Part shown: one piece after another, positions 8,520 through 16,424 of the stretch
Position numbering within the stretch: position 1 is the first letter of the stretch
Layout: each line of letters starts with the position of its first letter
DNA from: Marinilabiliales bacterium
GTDB taxonomy: Bacteria; Bacteroidota; Bacteroidia; Bacteroidales; SZUA-534
Assembly (NCBI GenBank): GCA_003512955.1
Contig: DOTG01000005.1
Coordinates: forward strand, 1-47,932
Reading direction: 5' to 3'
Length of the DNA stretch: 47,932 bases
Notes under the pieces: model-generated
The model's database searches: none
The model's input: only the letters and a program-made list of their open reading frames with translations
What the model was told of the DNA's origin: nothing
Made by a program: the position numbers and the translations under genes

Positions 8520-9665
8520 TTATCGTTTTATTAAATCATCCAATGCATCCAAAAGACGTTTTATATCATAGTCAGTAATATGCAAATAGGGTGCAAAGCG
8601 GATTGATTTGCCCCGCTGGCTTATATAAATCTTTCGTTCCCTTAGTTCGGATACCAGGTTGCCTTTATAGTCAGCGGGTATCAATGCCCCAAACATGTGG
8701 GGGCACCGTTGGGAGTCCTGTGGGAGTTGAAAACCAAGCTCAGTCAGGTGCGATGCTATTTGCCCGTTGATTGTTGAAAGCGAACCGGAAATTTGTTGCA
8801 CGCCCCAGGCTTTTATTTGCTCTAACGCGGCTATTGCCCCCGGCAAAATGGTTGTAGTACATTTTTCGCCAACATCGAACCGACGTGCGCCGGGCATGTA
8901 CTTGTCGGAATAATTAACGAGCGATGCAAAATCTTCGGCGTTCTCACGGGCCAGCCATGTTTCTTCCAAAGGACGGGAATCGCGCCATTGTTCTGAAACA
9001 TACATCAGGCTGAAACCATAAGGGCAAAGAAGCCATTTATACCCGGCTGCTACAAGAAAATCGGGCTTTATCGTGTCTATAGAAAAAGGCATTGCCCCCA
9101 GTGATTGGGTTGCATCTACCACCAGCACACTTCCGGTTTTGTTACAGGCTTGCCGGATTGCCCACAAATTGATGTACGCCCCGTTTGTCCAATGGCAGGT
9201 AGATAATGCAACTACTTTTATGCCGACATCAATTTTATCAACAATTGCTTGTGTCCAGTTGCCATTTGCGGGTGTTGGAACTGTAACCAGGTTTGCACCC
9301 CGTTCTTGTGCGATGCGTTTCCACGGTAGCACGTTGCTTGGAAACTCTTCTGCTATGAGCAAAATATTATCTCCTGTATGCAACTGTGGTTCAATTGCAC
9401 GTGCAGCGGTGCTTAACCCGTAGCTTGCCGCAGGGATAATTGCGTAACCATCGGGGTCGCCCCCCAAAATATCGGACGCTAACCTTCTGATTGTTTCTGC
9501 ATCATCAAAAAAGCTTGATGCTGTCCGTTCCCACGGATGGCTCTTTGCCGAAACCCCGGACTGTAACCTTTTGCGCGATTCGTTCAATTGTGGTGAGTTG
9601 TAGGCACAATTGAAATAGGCAATGTCATCGGGGATATCAAATAATTGCCGTTGTGATTGTATCAT
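8520..9665 (-). CDS. Class V aminotransferase (cysteine desulfurase/epimerase-like fold)
   Basis: A fold-type I PLP enzyme of 381 residues in the class V group (NifS/SufS/isopenicillin N epimerase-like). The PLP-aldimine Asp is in VVDATQSLGAMPFSI, and the PLP lysine is in LVAAGYKWLLCPYG, near residue 208. An N-terminal YFNCAYNSPQLN and a C-terminal IRFAPYLHITDYDIKRLLDAL complete the fold. I see no obvious desulfurase catalytic cysteine loop, so a true cysteine desulfurase is less likely than an aminotransferase or epimerase-type enzyme. It is flanked on both sides by palindromic elements, which suggests acquisition as a unit. Confidence 0.82.
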   Translation of the reverse strand: MIQSQRQLFDIPDDIAYFNCAYNSPQLNESRKRLQSGVSAKSHPWERTASSFFDDAETIRRLASDILGGDPDGYAIIPAASYGLSTAARAIEPQLHTGDNILLIAEEFPSNVLPWKRIAQERGANLVTVPTPANGNWTQAIVDKIDVGIKVVALSTCHWTNGAYINLWAIRQACNKTGSVLVVDATQSLGAMPFSIDTIKPDFLVAAGYKWLLCPYGFSLMYVSEQWRDSRPLEETWLARENAEDFASLVNYSDKYMPGARRFDVGEKCTTTILPGAIAALEQIKAWGVQQISGSLSTINGQIASHLTELGFQLPQDSQRCPHMFGALIPADYKGNLVSELRERKIYISQRGKSIRFAPYLHITDYDIKRLLDALDDLIKR

Positions 9666-9706
9666 GTTTCTTTTAGTTATCTATTTGAGCATAAAAAATT
9701 TATTTT

Positions 9707-9840
9707 ACTTGCGCCCAACATTTCATGGTATGAGCTGTGAGGGATTTCGGGGCTGTGAGGCTATCAGCCGATAGGAAGCCTTATCGGTGAATGATACGTC
9801 TGATAAACCTCTGAAGTCCCAATGTTTTCTGAATGCAAGT
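9707..9840. repeat. Imperfect palindrome, attC-like (134 bp)
   Basis: Outer arms: ACTTGC (9707-9712) plus AACATT (9717-9722) pair with AATGTT (9821-9826) plus GCAAGT (9835-9840). Inside lies a further stem, CCGATA (9768-9773) with TATCGG (9782-9787). On the minus strand, the strand of the neighbouring genes, the element ends in GTTGGGC, matching the integron core GTTRRRY. Confidence 0.5.
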
Positions 9841-9864
9841 TGTAGCAGTGCTTTCATTTTTAAT

Positions 9865-10710
9865 TCATTTCTTCTTATTTCTATTCCATTGCCAATATAA
9901 AAATCCAATTGGTCCAGTGATACTTTCCTTTGCATCAATAAAATCGGCACGTATAAAAGCTAACTCTATCCTGAAAGAGTTAAAAAATCTTTTATCATTA
10001 TTGATGAAAGGAGCAATTCGTGTCGCTAAAATAATCTGTTCTTTTCTAATAATATTGTCAGCATAAAGAAATGTTGAACCATATGATGCTGTAGAATGAA
10101 AAGAAATCCATTTTTTAAATCTATAATCTAAGCTTATAGAAAAATCAGGGCTTATATAATTCCTAAACGATTTGCTATATTCATGTAAAGTATCACCGTT
10201 TGATATCACCGTATTATCAATATAAGTTGCTCCTCCGGAAAGGTACACGTGCCAAATATCAGCTATTTGCCAGCTTAAATTGATATGATTGTACCAATTT
10301 TTGCCTTGTCGAATTACGTTCAAATAATCAAGATTTTCAAATTGGTCTCTTTCATCTTTTAAATATTGGAACATAGTCTCAAAAGAAACTGATGGCCTAA
10401 TTTTCTTTTGCATTAATAGTCCAAACCGAAAATTAAAACTAGGGACTCCTCCAAGCCAACATTCAAAATCAAGTTCTGTTGTTATCTTGTCTGTTATTCC
10501 CCACCAGGCCCAGCTTGGATAAGGGGTCAATGCCTGATTGTATGCAAACTCTCCTTTTTTAAGAACATATCCGGTAAACCCATCAGCCGGATGTAGCATT
10601 ATTTCAGTTTGTAGTCCATTGGATACCACCAAAACCGAATCTTGTTGAGCGTTTAAAAAATTATTGATTGTTATTAACCCTAATATTAGTGTTAAAATTT
10701 TTCTATCCAT
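9865..10710 (-). CDS. Predicted outer-membrane protein, unknown function
   Basis: About 281 residues from the preferred start at 10710 (MDRKILTLILGLITINNFLNAQ), which gives a good signal peptide; the frame is open from 10749. The mature sequence is rich in aromatic residues and alternating strands (for example INLSWQIADIWHVYLSGGATYI and FSISLDYRFKKWISFHSTASYGS), consistent with an outer-membrane barrel. I do not recognise a family. It is AT-rich, lies downstream of the lipoprotein gene at 10801-11292, and is followed by the palindrome at 9707-9840. Confidence 0.6.
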   Translation of the reverse strand: MDRKILTLILGLITINNFLNAQQDSVLVVSNGLQTEIMLHPADGFTGYVLKKGEFAYNQALTPYPSWAWWGITDKITTELDFECWLGGVPSFNFRFGLLMQKKIRPSVSFETMFQYLKDERDQFENLDYLNVIRQGKNWYNHINLSWQIADIWHVYLSGGATYIDNTVISNGDTLHEYSKSFRNYISPDFSISLDYRFKKWISFHSTASYGSTFLYADNIIRKEQIILATRIAPFINNDKRFFNSFRIELAFIRADFIDAKESITGPIGFLYWQWNRNKKK

Positions 10711-10800
10711 GTTTAATATTTTTTGAACCGACTGAAGGGAGAACGGCAAAGCAAAACCCGTATTAGCGATACTGTGTTGCGTGACATAAATTATTCATAC

Positions 10801-11292
10801 TCAATATTTATCAATCGAAATTATGAAACTATAATCATGTGATTCAACTGGATTTTGATTAAAATTATCAGGTTCATCATAATCTTTTATCTCATAATTC
10901 CAACTTGAGATGCTGTCAAATAAATTTTCAGAGTATCCAATTACGGTATCAATTGAAAATTTCATAACTTTTTTGTCTTTATTAAATGGAGTTATATGAA
11001 TGCTATCAAATATTTTAGCAGCTAAACTGAATGGTTTTTGGTCAGTATTTTCTGAGTAATAAAGGGACTCATTTCTATTTGATTCAATATTATGTTCAGT
11101 TCCGTTGTATCCACTGCCAAAGTCGGAAAAATCGTATAAATCATTATGTAAATATTCGCTCTTTGGGAACAGTTTAACTGCAATTTTATTATCCGTTTTG
11201 TTCTCAATTAGCAATTGCATGCGATAACTTGTCTTTTCTTTGCAAGAAGTTATCAGAATCACGACGATTAATAAAGGTAAAATCCTCACCAT
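10801..11292 (-). CDS. Predicted lipoprotein, unknown function
   Basis: About 163 residues from the start at 11292 (MVRILPLLIVVILITSC), whose lipobox ITSC predicts an outer-membrane lipoprotein. The frame is open back to 11322, but those residues would overlap the stop of the upstream small gene at 11297. The mature part has no motif that I recognise; it is acidic and rich in Asn, Ser and Tyr. It probably forms a unit with the small gene upstream. Confidence 0.6.
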   Translation of the reverse strand: MVRILPLLIVVILITSCKEKTSYRMQLLIENKTDNKIAVKLFPKSEYLHNDLYDFSDFGSGYNGTEHNIESNRNESLYYSENTDQKPFSLAAKIFDSIHITPFNKDKKVMKFSIDTVIGYSENLFDSISSWNYEIKDYDEPDNFNQNPVESHDYSFIISIDKY

Positions 11293-11296
11293 TTTA

Positions 11297-11491
11297 TTAA
11301 TATGAGTGTTCGTAGTATTCATATTTTAATGAATCTGGCCAAGTCATGGTCAATTTCCTATCTAACCCGTTTCCAATAGTATCAGTCAGAAAAACGTAAT
11401 CACTGTAAGAAATAGCTTTTATCTTCCCAATTTGGCCGTAGAACTCTAATAAAAATGAGATTATTTTACTTATAGATTCCAGTTTTTGCAT
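11297..11491 (-). CDS. Small conserved-looking protein, possibly the 3' fragment of a larger gene
   Basis: From the ATG at 11491 this encodes 64 residues (MQKLESISKIISFLLEFYGQ onward), ending four bases before the preferred start of the lipoprotein gene. The frame is open from a TTG at 11521. The composition looks like real protein, and the tight spacing supports translation. It has no recognisable motif and no signal peptide. It may be a complete small protein or the remaining end of a truncated gene. Confidence 0.4.
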   Translation of the reverse strand: MQKLESISKIISFLLEFYGQIGKIKAISYSDYVFLTDTIGNGLDRKLTMTWPDSLKYEYYEHSY

Positions 11492-11646
11492 TAGGTCGAG
11501 CTTTTTTAAACGGCTACCCAAACATACAAAAACTATTCAAAAGTACACTTTAACTCCAAACTCCAAAACCCATATTTCACATCTCATGTCTCCTTATCTC
11601 ATTTCGTCTGGTCTCTTATTATTTTCTGTTCTAAATCATACCCTTT

Positions 11647-11680
11647 TTTGTTGTGGTGTGGAGGGGTTTTATTTCTTTTG
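11647..11680 (+). promoter_or_regulatory. Probable hutH promoter
   Basis: TTTG at 11647-11650 and TTCTTTTG at 11673-11680, a near match to TAnnTTTG (one mismatch) with a 22-bp spacer, slightly longer than usual. It lies 34 bases before the hutH start at 11715. Confidence 0.4.
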
Positions 11681-11714
11681 CACAGGATTTTATATATTAA
11701 ACCGAAACAGATAA

Positions 11715-13202
11715 ATGGCAACAATTCATTATATTACACCAAACCACCTTTCGTTTGAGCAGATACATGAAATTATTGAAGGCAATTATCAATTGGCTTT
11801 GTCAGATACGGCGGTAGCTAAGATTGTGCATTGCCGGCAATACCTAGATAAAATGATTCAGTCGCATCCCGAACCTATTTACGGTATAACCACCGGGTTT
11901 GGTTCGCTTTGTAACAAAAGCATCTCCAATGGCGAGTTGGGGCAGTTGCAGAAGAACCTGGTGATGTCACATGCCTGCGGAACCGGTGCCGAAGTCCGCC
12001 CCGAAATCGTCAAACTGATGCTGTTTTTAAAAGCCCACGCCCTGTCGATGGGAAAAAGTGCGGTTCAGTTGATTACCGTTCAACGGATTATTGATATGTA
12101 CAACCACAATATGTTGCCGGTGGTTTTTGAACTGGGTTCGTTGGGCGCATCGGGCGATTTGGCTCCTTTGGCTAACCTGTTTTTACCGTTGATTGGGATG
12201 GGTGAAGTTTACTATAAAGGCAAAAAATATAAAACCGACGAGGTGTTGGCCGAACTGGGTTGGGCTTCCATTGAACTGAAATCGAAAGAGGGGTTGGCTT
12301 TGTTGAATGGAACCCAGTTTATGGGTGCCCATGCTGTTTTTAGTCTGTTAAAAACATTTAAACTGGTGGAGGCTGCCGACGTAATTGGTGCGGTTTCACT
12401 GGAGGCTTTCGACGGTCGGTTGGAACCATTCAATGACTTGCTGCACCAAATCCGTCCACATGCCGGGCAGATTGAAACAGCAAGCAACATCCGGAAATAT
12501 GTAGAGGGAAGCCGGATTATGGCTCAACCAAAAAAACATGTGCAGGATCCCTATTCGTTCCGGTGTATTCCCCAAGTACACGGGGCTACCAAAGATGCTG
12601 TGCGGTTTATCGCGCACATTGTTGAAACTGAAATCAATTCGGTGACCGACAATCCCACCGTTTTTCCTGATGAAGAATTGGTGCTTTCGGGTGGAAACTT
12701 TCACGGGCAACCTTTGGCCTTGAACCTGGATTACCTAGCCATTGCCATGGCTGAGTTGGGGAATATCTCGGAACGCCGTACCGCCCAGTTGATTTTAGGG
12801 TTACGCGGATTACCTGAATTTCTGGTTGCCAATCCCGGGCTAAATTCCGGTTACATGATTCCGCAATACGCAGCGGCAGCAATTGTGAGCCAAAACAAAC
12901 AACTGTGTACGCCGGCCAGTGTCGATTCCATTGTGTCGAGCAACGGGCAGGAGGATCACGTGAGCATGGGCGCCAATGCCGCCACCAAAGCGTTACGCGT
13001 GGTTGAAAATGTGGAGCGTATTTTAGCCATTGAATTGATGAACGCTGCACAGGCACTTGATTTGAGAAAACCGTTGAGACCCTCTGTGTTTGTTGAGGAA
13101 TTTGTAACACGTTTCCGCGAAAAGGTAGCCTTTATTGATGAAGATAAGGTAATGTATCCCGAAATTGAAAAGGCTGTTCAGTTTTTGCAGAAGGAATTAT
13201 AA
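11715..13202 (+). CDS. hutH: Histidine ammonia-lyase (aromatic amino acid lyase family)
   Basis: MIO-dependent lyase that converts histidine to trans-urocanate and ammonia, the first step of histidine degradation. The cofactor-forming Ala145-Ser146-Gly147 triad is visible in GSLGASGDLAPLAN. The selectivity position reads Ser85-His86 in LVMSHACGTG, the pair usual for histidine lyases rather than tyrosine or phenylalanine lyases. NGTQFM, QDPYSFRC and the late SNGQEDHVSMG segment are all present. The length of 495 residues is normal. Unusually, no hutU, hutI or formiminotransferase gene is adjacent; the next gene is an unrelated epimerase. Confidence 0.93.
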   Translation: MATIHYITPNHLSFEQIHEIIEGNYQLALSDTAVAKIVHCRQYLDKMIQSHPEPIYGITTGFGSLCNKSISNGELGQLQKNLVMSHACGTGAEVRPEIVKLMLFLKAHALSMGKSAVQLITVQRIIDMYNHNMLPVVFELGSLGASGDLAPLANLFLPLIGMGEVYYKGKKYKTDEVLAELGWASIELKSKEGLALLNGTQFMGAHAVFSLLKTFKLVEAADVIGAVSLEAFDGRLEPFNDLLHQIRPHAGQIETASNIRKYVEGSRIMAQPKKHVQDPYSFRCIPQVHGATKDAVRFIAHIVETEINSVTDNPTVFPDEELVLSGGNFHGQPLALNLDYLAIAMAELGNISERRTAQLILGLRGLPEFLVANPGLNSGYMIPQYAAAAIVSQNKQLCTPASVDSIVSSNGQEDHVSMGANAATKALRVVENVERILAIELMNAAQALDLRKPLRPSVFVEEFVTRFREKVAFIDEDKVMYPEIEKAVQFLQKEL

Positions 13203-13254
13203 TTGGTTGAATGATTATCTAAAATCGGCAGATTCAATTTATAATTCCCTGATA

Positions 13255-13333
13255 GTCATCGGATGACTGCAAAAATAAAATTACTAAATAATTAATGCTA
13301 AGGGTATCGAAATCAAAAAAGTCATCCGATGAC
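13255..13333. repeat. Inverted pair of GTCATCCGATGAC palindromes
   Basis: GTCATCGGATGAC (13255-13267) and GTCATCCGATGAC (13321-13333) are exact reverse complements 53 bases apart and could pair as a long hairpin. The same 13-mer occurs after hisS at 4311-4323. The copies lie only in intergenic space, as REP-type elements do. Confidence 0.65.
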
Positions 13334-13398
13334 TCGTGGAATCAAAGGACAATATTTATCAGTGTTGAACCAATCGCCGAACCTTTTGTTTTCTGGTT

Positions 13399-14319
13399 AT
13401 GGAGAATATTAGGACAATATTGATTGCCGGAGCTTCCGGCTTTATTGGACAGGCATTGACTCATTTTTTGGTTGAACAGGGGTACGAAGTGAAGGTTTTG
13501 ACCCGGAATTCCCAATCGACAATTGCAACGTTTCCTGAAAAGGCAACCATTCTGCTTTGGCCGCATGTATCTGAAATCAAAGTGAATTCTGTTTTATACG
13601 CATGTGATGCTGTTATCAATTTGGCGGGAGAGAATATTGTAGCCTTGCGGTGGAACAAGAAGAACAAGAAAAAGCTACTTGAAAGCCGTACCCGATCGGT
13701 TGAAAAATTACAACAAATTATCTCTGGGCTTGAGCAACCACCAAAAGCCTGGATTCAGGCTTCGGCCATTGGTTATTATGGGTTTAACACACAAACCCCG
13801 GTGGATGAAACAGCACCTAAGGGCTCAGGATTTTTGGCACAGGTGGTTGATGAATGGGAAAATACACTGACAAATTGCCAAATATCCTCTACCCGTAAAG
13901 TATTTCTTAGGTTCGGAATTGTGATAAGCCCAAAAGGTGGATTCCTTTGGCAGATGAAAAAAATGGCAAATCGAGGATTGGCTATTTGCCCGGGGAATGG
14001 TTCCCAATTGATGTCGTGGATTCACCTGGAAGATTTACAATGGATGGTTGAACTTGTTTTAAATGATGAAACATTGCAAGGCCCTGTGAATGTGGTAAGT
14101 CCGGATACAATATCTATATGGGGTTTTACCCAGCTATTGAAAAAACATTCACGGGCATGGGCAGCGTTAAAAATGCCATCGTCGATTTTTAGATTTATAT
14201 TTGGACGGGAAAAAACCGATGAAATATTCTTGGCTCATCAACAGGTGGTTCCAGGAGTGATGGAAAATCATCAATTTTCTTTTCGATACCGAAGTTTTGA
14301 ACAGGTCTTTAAGAGTTGA
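13399..14319 (+). CDS. TIGR01777-family NAD(P)-dependent epimerase/dehydratase (SulA/YfcH type)
   Basis: An extended SDR protein of 306 residues with the Rossmann motif GASGFIGQALTHFL at the N-terminus. The TIGR01777-specific DAVINLAGENI, WNKKNKKKLLESR, IQASAIGYYG (catalytic Tyr in YYG), VDEWE, and C-terminal LAHQQVVPGVM segments all match this group. Biochemical function is not established for the family. It sits 196 bases after hutH, separated by the palindrome pair, so cotranscription is uncertain. Confidence 0.88.
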   Translation: MENIRTILIAGASGFIGQALTHFLVEQGYEVKVLTRNSQSTIATFPEKATILLWPHVSEIKVNSVLYACDAVINLAGENIVALRWNKKNKKKLLESRTRSVEKLQQIISGLEQPPKAWIQASAIGYYGFNTQTPVDETAPKGSGFLAQVVDEWENTLTNCQISSTRKVFLRFGIVISPKGGFLWQMKKMANRGLAICPGNGSQLMSWIHLEDLQWMVELVLNDETLQGPVNVVSPDTISIWGFTQLLKKHSRAWAALKMPSSIFRFIFGREKTDEIFLAHQQVVPGVMENHQFSFRYRSFEQVFKS

Positions 14320-14352
14320 AAATTTTCCAGATGATGATCTTTGAATAGGAAG

Positions 14353-15003
14353 TTATTTCAGTTTGAACCCGATTTTGAAATCCACATTAATCCACGGGTA
14401 AAACCCTGGTTTGCTGTAGGAGTCGTTTGGAATCAGTGATTTATCAATATCTGTGTTGGCAAATACATAGCCAACACCGGCGCCTGCAAGCAATTCAAAT
14501 GTTAAAACGCCTGTTTTATTAGGCTGGTTATATACAAGAAGTCCTGGGTTCACTGTTAATTGGGTACGGAACCTGTTGACATCCCATTCAAATTCACCAT
14601 TCTTTTTTATACAATGGGTGTAAAGGTTTAACCAATCGGCGGATACAAAAAAGCCACTTTGCGGATATTGTTTGCTGAAATACCTTCGAAGCCCGGTATT
14701 TGACTTTATGCCATTGATTTTTTCCACAGGTTCAACAAATAGGTTGTTATCACGCAGCACATGAAACACGTATAAAATATCCTGATTGAAACTGTAGCGG
14801 GGGTTTATGAACGATTCAATGCCCATCCCCAAAGCAGCGCTTTCTGTCATCACATCGCCAAATATGCTGGATGTTAAAGGAAGTTTTACAAGAAGGCTTT
14901 TTTCAGCAGGAATGTCTTGCGAAAAAGAATTGAATGAAATCAAAAGAAAAATCCCAATTGATAGGAAAATGATTTTGTGAGCAGAATTATCCTTTTTTTT
15001 CAT
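14353..15003 (-). CDS. Predicted outer-membrane protein, unknown function
   Basis: A 216-residue protein with a signal peptide (IIFLSIGIFLLISFNSFSQ, cleavage near residue 29) and a strand-rich body ending in VDFKIGFKLK. It looks like a small outer-membrane barrel. It lies 31 bases downstream of the P460-like lipoprotein gene on the same strand and probably shares its transcript, hinting at a linked periplasmic or outer-membrane role. I recognise no family motif. Confidence 0.6.
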   Translation of the reverse strand: MKKKDNSAHKIIFLSIGIFLLISFNSFSQDIPAEKSLLVKLPLTSSIFGDVMTESAALGMGIESFINPRYSFNQDILYVFHVLRDNNLFVEPVEKINGIKSNTGLRRYFSKQYPQSGFFVSADWLNLYTHCIKKNGEFEWDVNRFRTQLTVNPGLLVYNQPNKTGVLTFELLAGAGVGYVFANTDIDKSLIPNDSYSKPGFYPWINVDFKIGFKLK

Positions 15004-15034
15004 AGCATGATTTCAAATTAATCCGAAACCAAAA

Positions 15035-15553
15035 TTAAGGAAAATATTTGTTCATCAATGTGTAATCGACATTATTTGATTGCCCATGGCAGCTGATACA
15101 TCCGGCACCTTTATTTGCCGAAGGCTCGGCCACGGTACCATTGGCGTTCACGTAACCCCAGACCCAGCCATTGGCATCGGCATTGCTGTTTTTCGATTGT
15201 TTGTATAAGATGGCATACATTTCAAGAGTGGTTTGGTTTCCGTACAACTCTTTAACTATCAACGAGCCTTCAGTAAAATCAGTTCCAGCGATTACTTTCC
15301 CAAGAGTGTCGAGCTGGGTAGCTGCAATGCTATTGTAACGGGTCCGCAAAAAGGGTTGGCTATGGCCACTGCCAATGCTTTTGTCTAGCAAAGCATCGCT
15401 GTTCTTGTACCAGGTAAATCCTTCGGTAGCCTTGGCAAGGTTGTACAATTCCAGATCAGTAGTATCCGTATCTTCGTTTTTATCGCACGATGTAAACACA
15501 AAAAATACAATGAAAAGAATTCTGAAATTCCAGAGAAAAGAAATTGTCTTCAT
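15035..15553 (-). CDS. Cytochrome P460-like c-type heme lipoprotein
   Basis: The N-terminus is a lipoprotein signal with lipobox FTSC. The body carries the P460-type pattern GSLIVKELYG, MYAILYKQS and WVWGYVNANGTV, ending with CISCHGQ (Cys152, Cys155, His156), the c-type heme attachment motif, and DYTLMNKYF. Cytochrome P460-like proteins bind a modified heme c and oxidise hydroxylamine or handle NO; in heterotrophs the role is unclear. It precedes the outer-membrane-type gene at 14353 and lies close to a MarR/TonB receptor pair. Confidence 0.78.
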   Translation of the reverse strand: MKTISFLWNFRILFIVFFVFTSCDKNEDTDTTDLELYNLAKATEGFTWYKNSDALLDKSIGSGHSQPFLRTRYNSIAATQLDTLGKVIAGTDFTEGSLIVKELYGNQTTLEMYAILYKQSKNSNADANGWVWGYVNANGTVAEPSANKGAGCISCHGQSNNVDYTLMNKYFP

Positions 15554-15635
15554 AGCATGTACATTTAATTATTTTCAAAACAATATTACACTTTAGTGTT
15601 TCAATTGTTCTGTATTTGAATATAATTTCAGACTT

Positions 15636-16310
15636 TTAGGTGTTATTTAGGTTTCTGATATATTTATTTTTTATTGTTTGTAGTTCCTCTTTGCGGTCAT
15701 CGTCATAAATATTTTTATGCAGGTGATCCAGTTTTTTTAACGAACCGAGAAGATGTAGTTTTTCATTATTGTCCAGATTTCCGGTAGTGATTGCGGAAAC
15801 AATTTCCATCTCGCTAAAAACTTGAAACATCACCGCTTTCCCTTGAGTTGTTATCCTCACTCTTTTGGAGCGCTTGTCAATAGGGTCGTCAAACTCTTCA
15901 ATATAGTTTTCTTTCAGCAGTCTTTTGATAATGTCGGCACCCGAGGTAATGGAATCCATCAGGTTGTAATGGGTAAGTCCGGTTTTTGTCATGCTTTCAC
16001 GAAACATGAGGGTAGCCATAAAGGCATAGTCATCGAGCCCGGAAAGTTTTGTGTGTGAAAGGATTTTTTTCGCATAAACACGGGCATATTTAGACATACG
16101 TCCAATGAGGATGCTTATTTGTACATCGGGCGGCTGCATGGCGATGGAATCCTTTTCATAGCTGGCCATATCTTCTAAAGAGCGAGGTTTTGAAGATACT
16201 TTTTCCATGAGCCAATAACTAAAATCTTCTATCCGGAAGGGCTGATCTACTTTTTCATTTTCAAAAAGCTCTAGGTATTGGACCAATTCTAAAAGATTCT
16301 TATAAATCAT
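15636..16310 (-). CDS. MarR-family winged-helix transcriptional regulator
   Basis: A 224-residue protein, longer than usual MarR proteins (about 150), with a central winged helix: GLTHYNLMDSITSGADIIKRLLKENYIEEFDDP, then the wing IDKRSKRVRITTQGKAVM. N-terminal helices probably dimerise; there is an extra 60-70 residue segment before the DNA-binding core. It is divergent from the TonB receptor at 16425, with a palindromic TACG-N4-CGTA in the shared upstream region, so it is a good candidate to regulate both itself and the receptor. Confidence 0.8.
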   Translation of the reverse strand: MIYKNLLELVQYLELFENEKVDQPFRIEDFSYWLMEKVSSKPRSLEDMASYEKDSIAMQPPDVQISILIGRMSKYARVYAKKILSHTKLSGLDDYAFMATLMFRESMTKTGLTHYNLMDSITSGADIIKRLLKENYIEEFDDPIDKRSKRVRITTQGKAVMFQVFSEMEIVSAITTGNLDNNEKLHLLGSLKKLDHLHKNIYDDDRKEELQTIKNKYIRNLNNT

Positions 16311-16321
16311 TGTTATTAAAT

Positions 16322-16333
16322 TACGTATTCGTA
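16322..16333. promoter_or_regulatory. Candidate MarR operator
   Basis: TACG (16322-16325) and CGTA (16330-16333) form an inverted repeat with a 4-base spacer, 12 bases upstream of the regulator start and about 90 bases before the receptor start. Binding is inferred only from position and symmetry. Confidence 0.3.
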
Positions 16334-16424
16334 TAATATATTCTCATTATTGAAACAAAAACAATTAATAAATGTTTAAATAGAACTAAAACGTATTAAA
16401 TTTAAAATTATTTTGCTTATAGTT

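Noticed and set aside
12634..13110. 158-codon minus-strand frame inside hutH
   Set aside because: Arises from the codon pattern of hutH on the opposite strand; hutH motifs are decisive.
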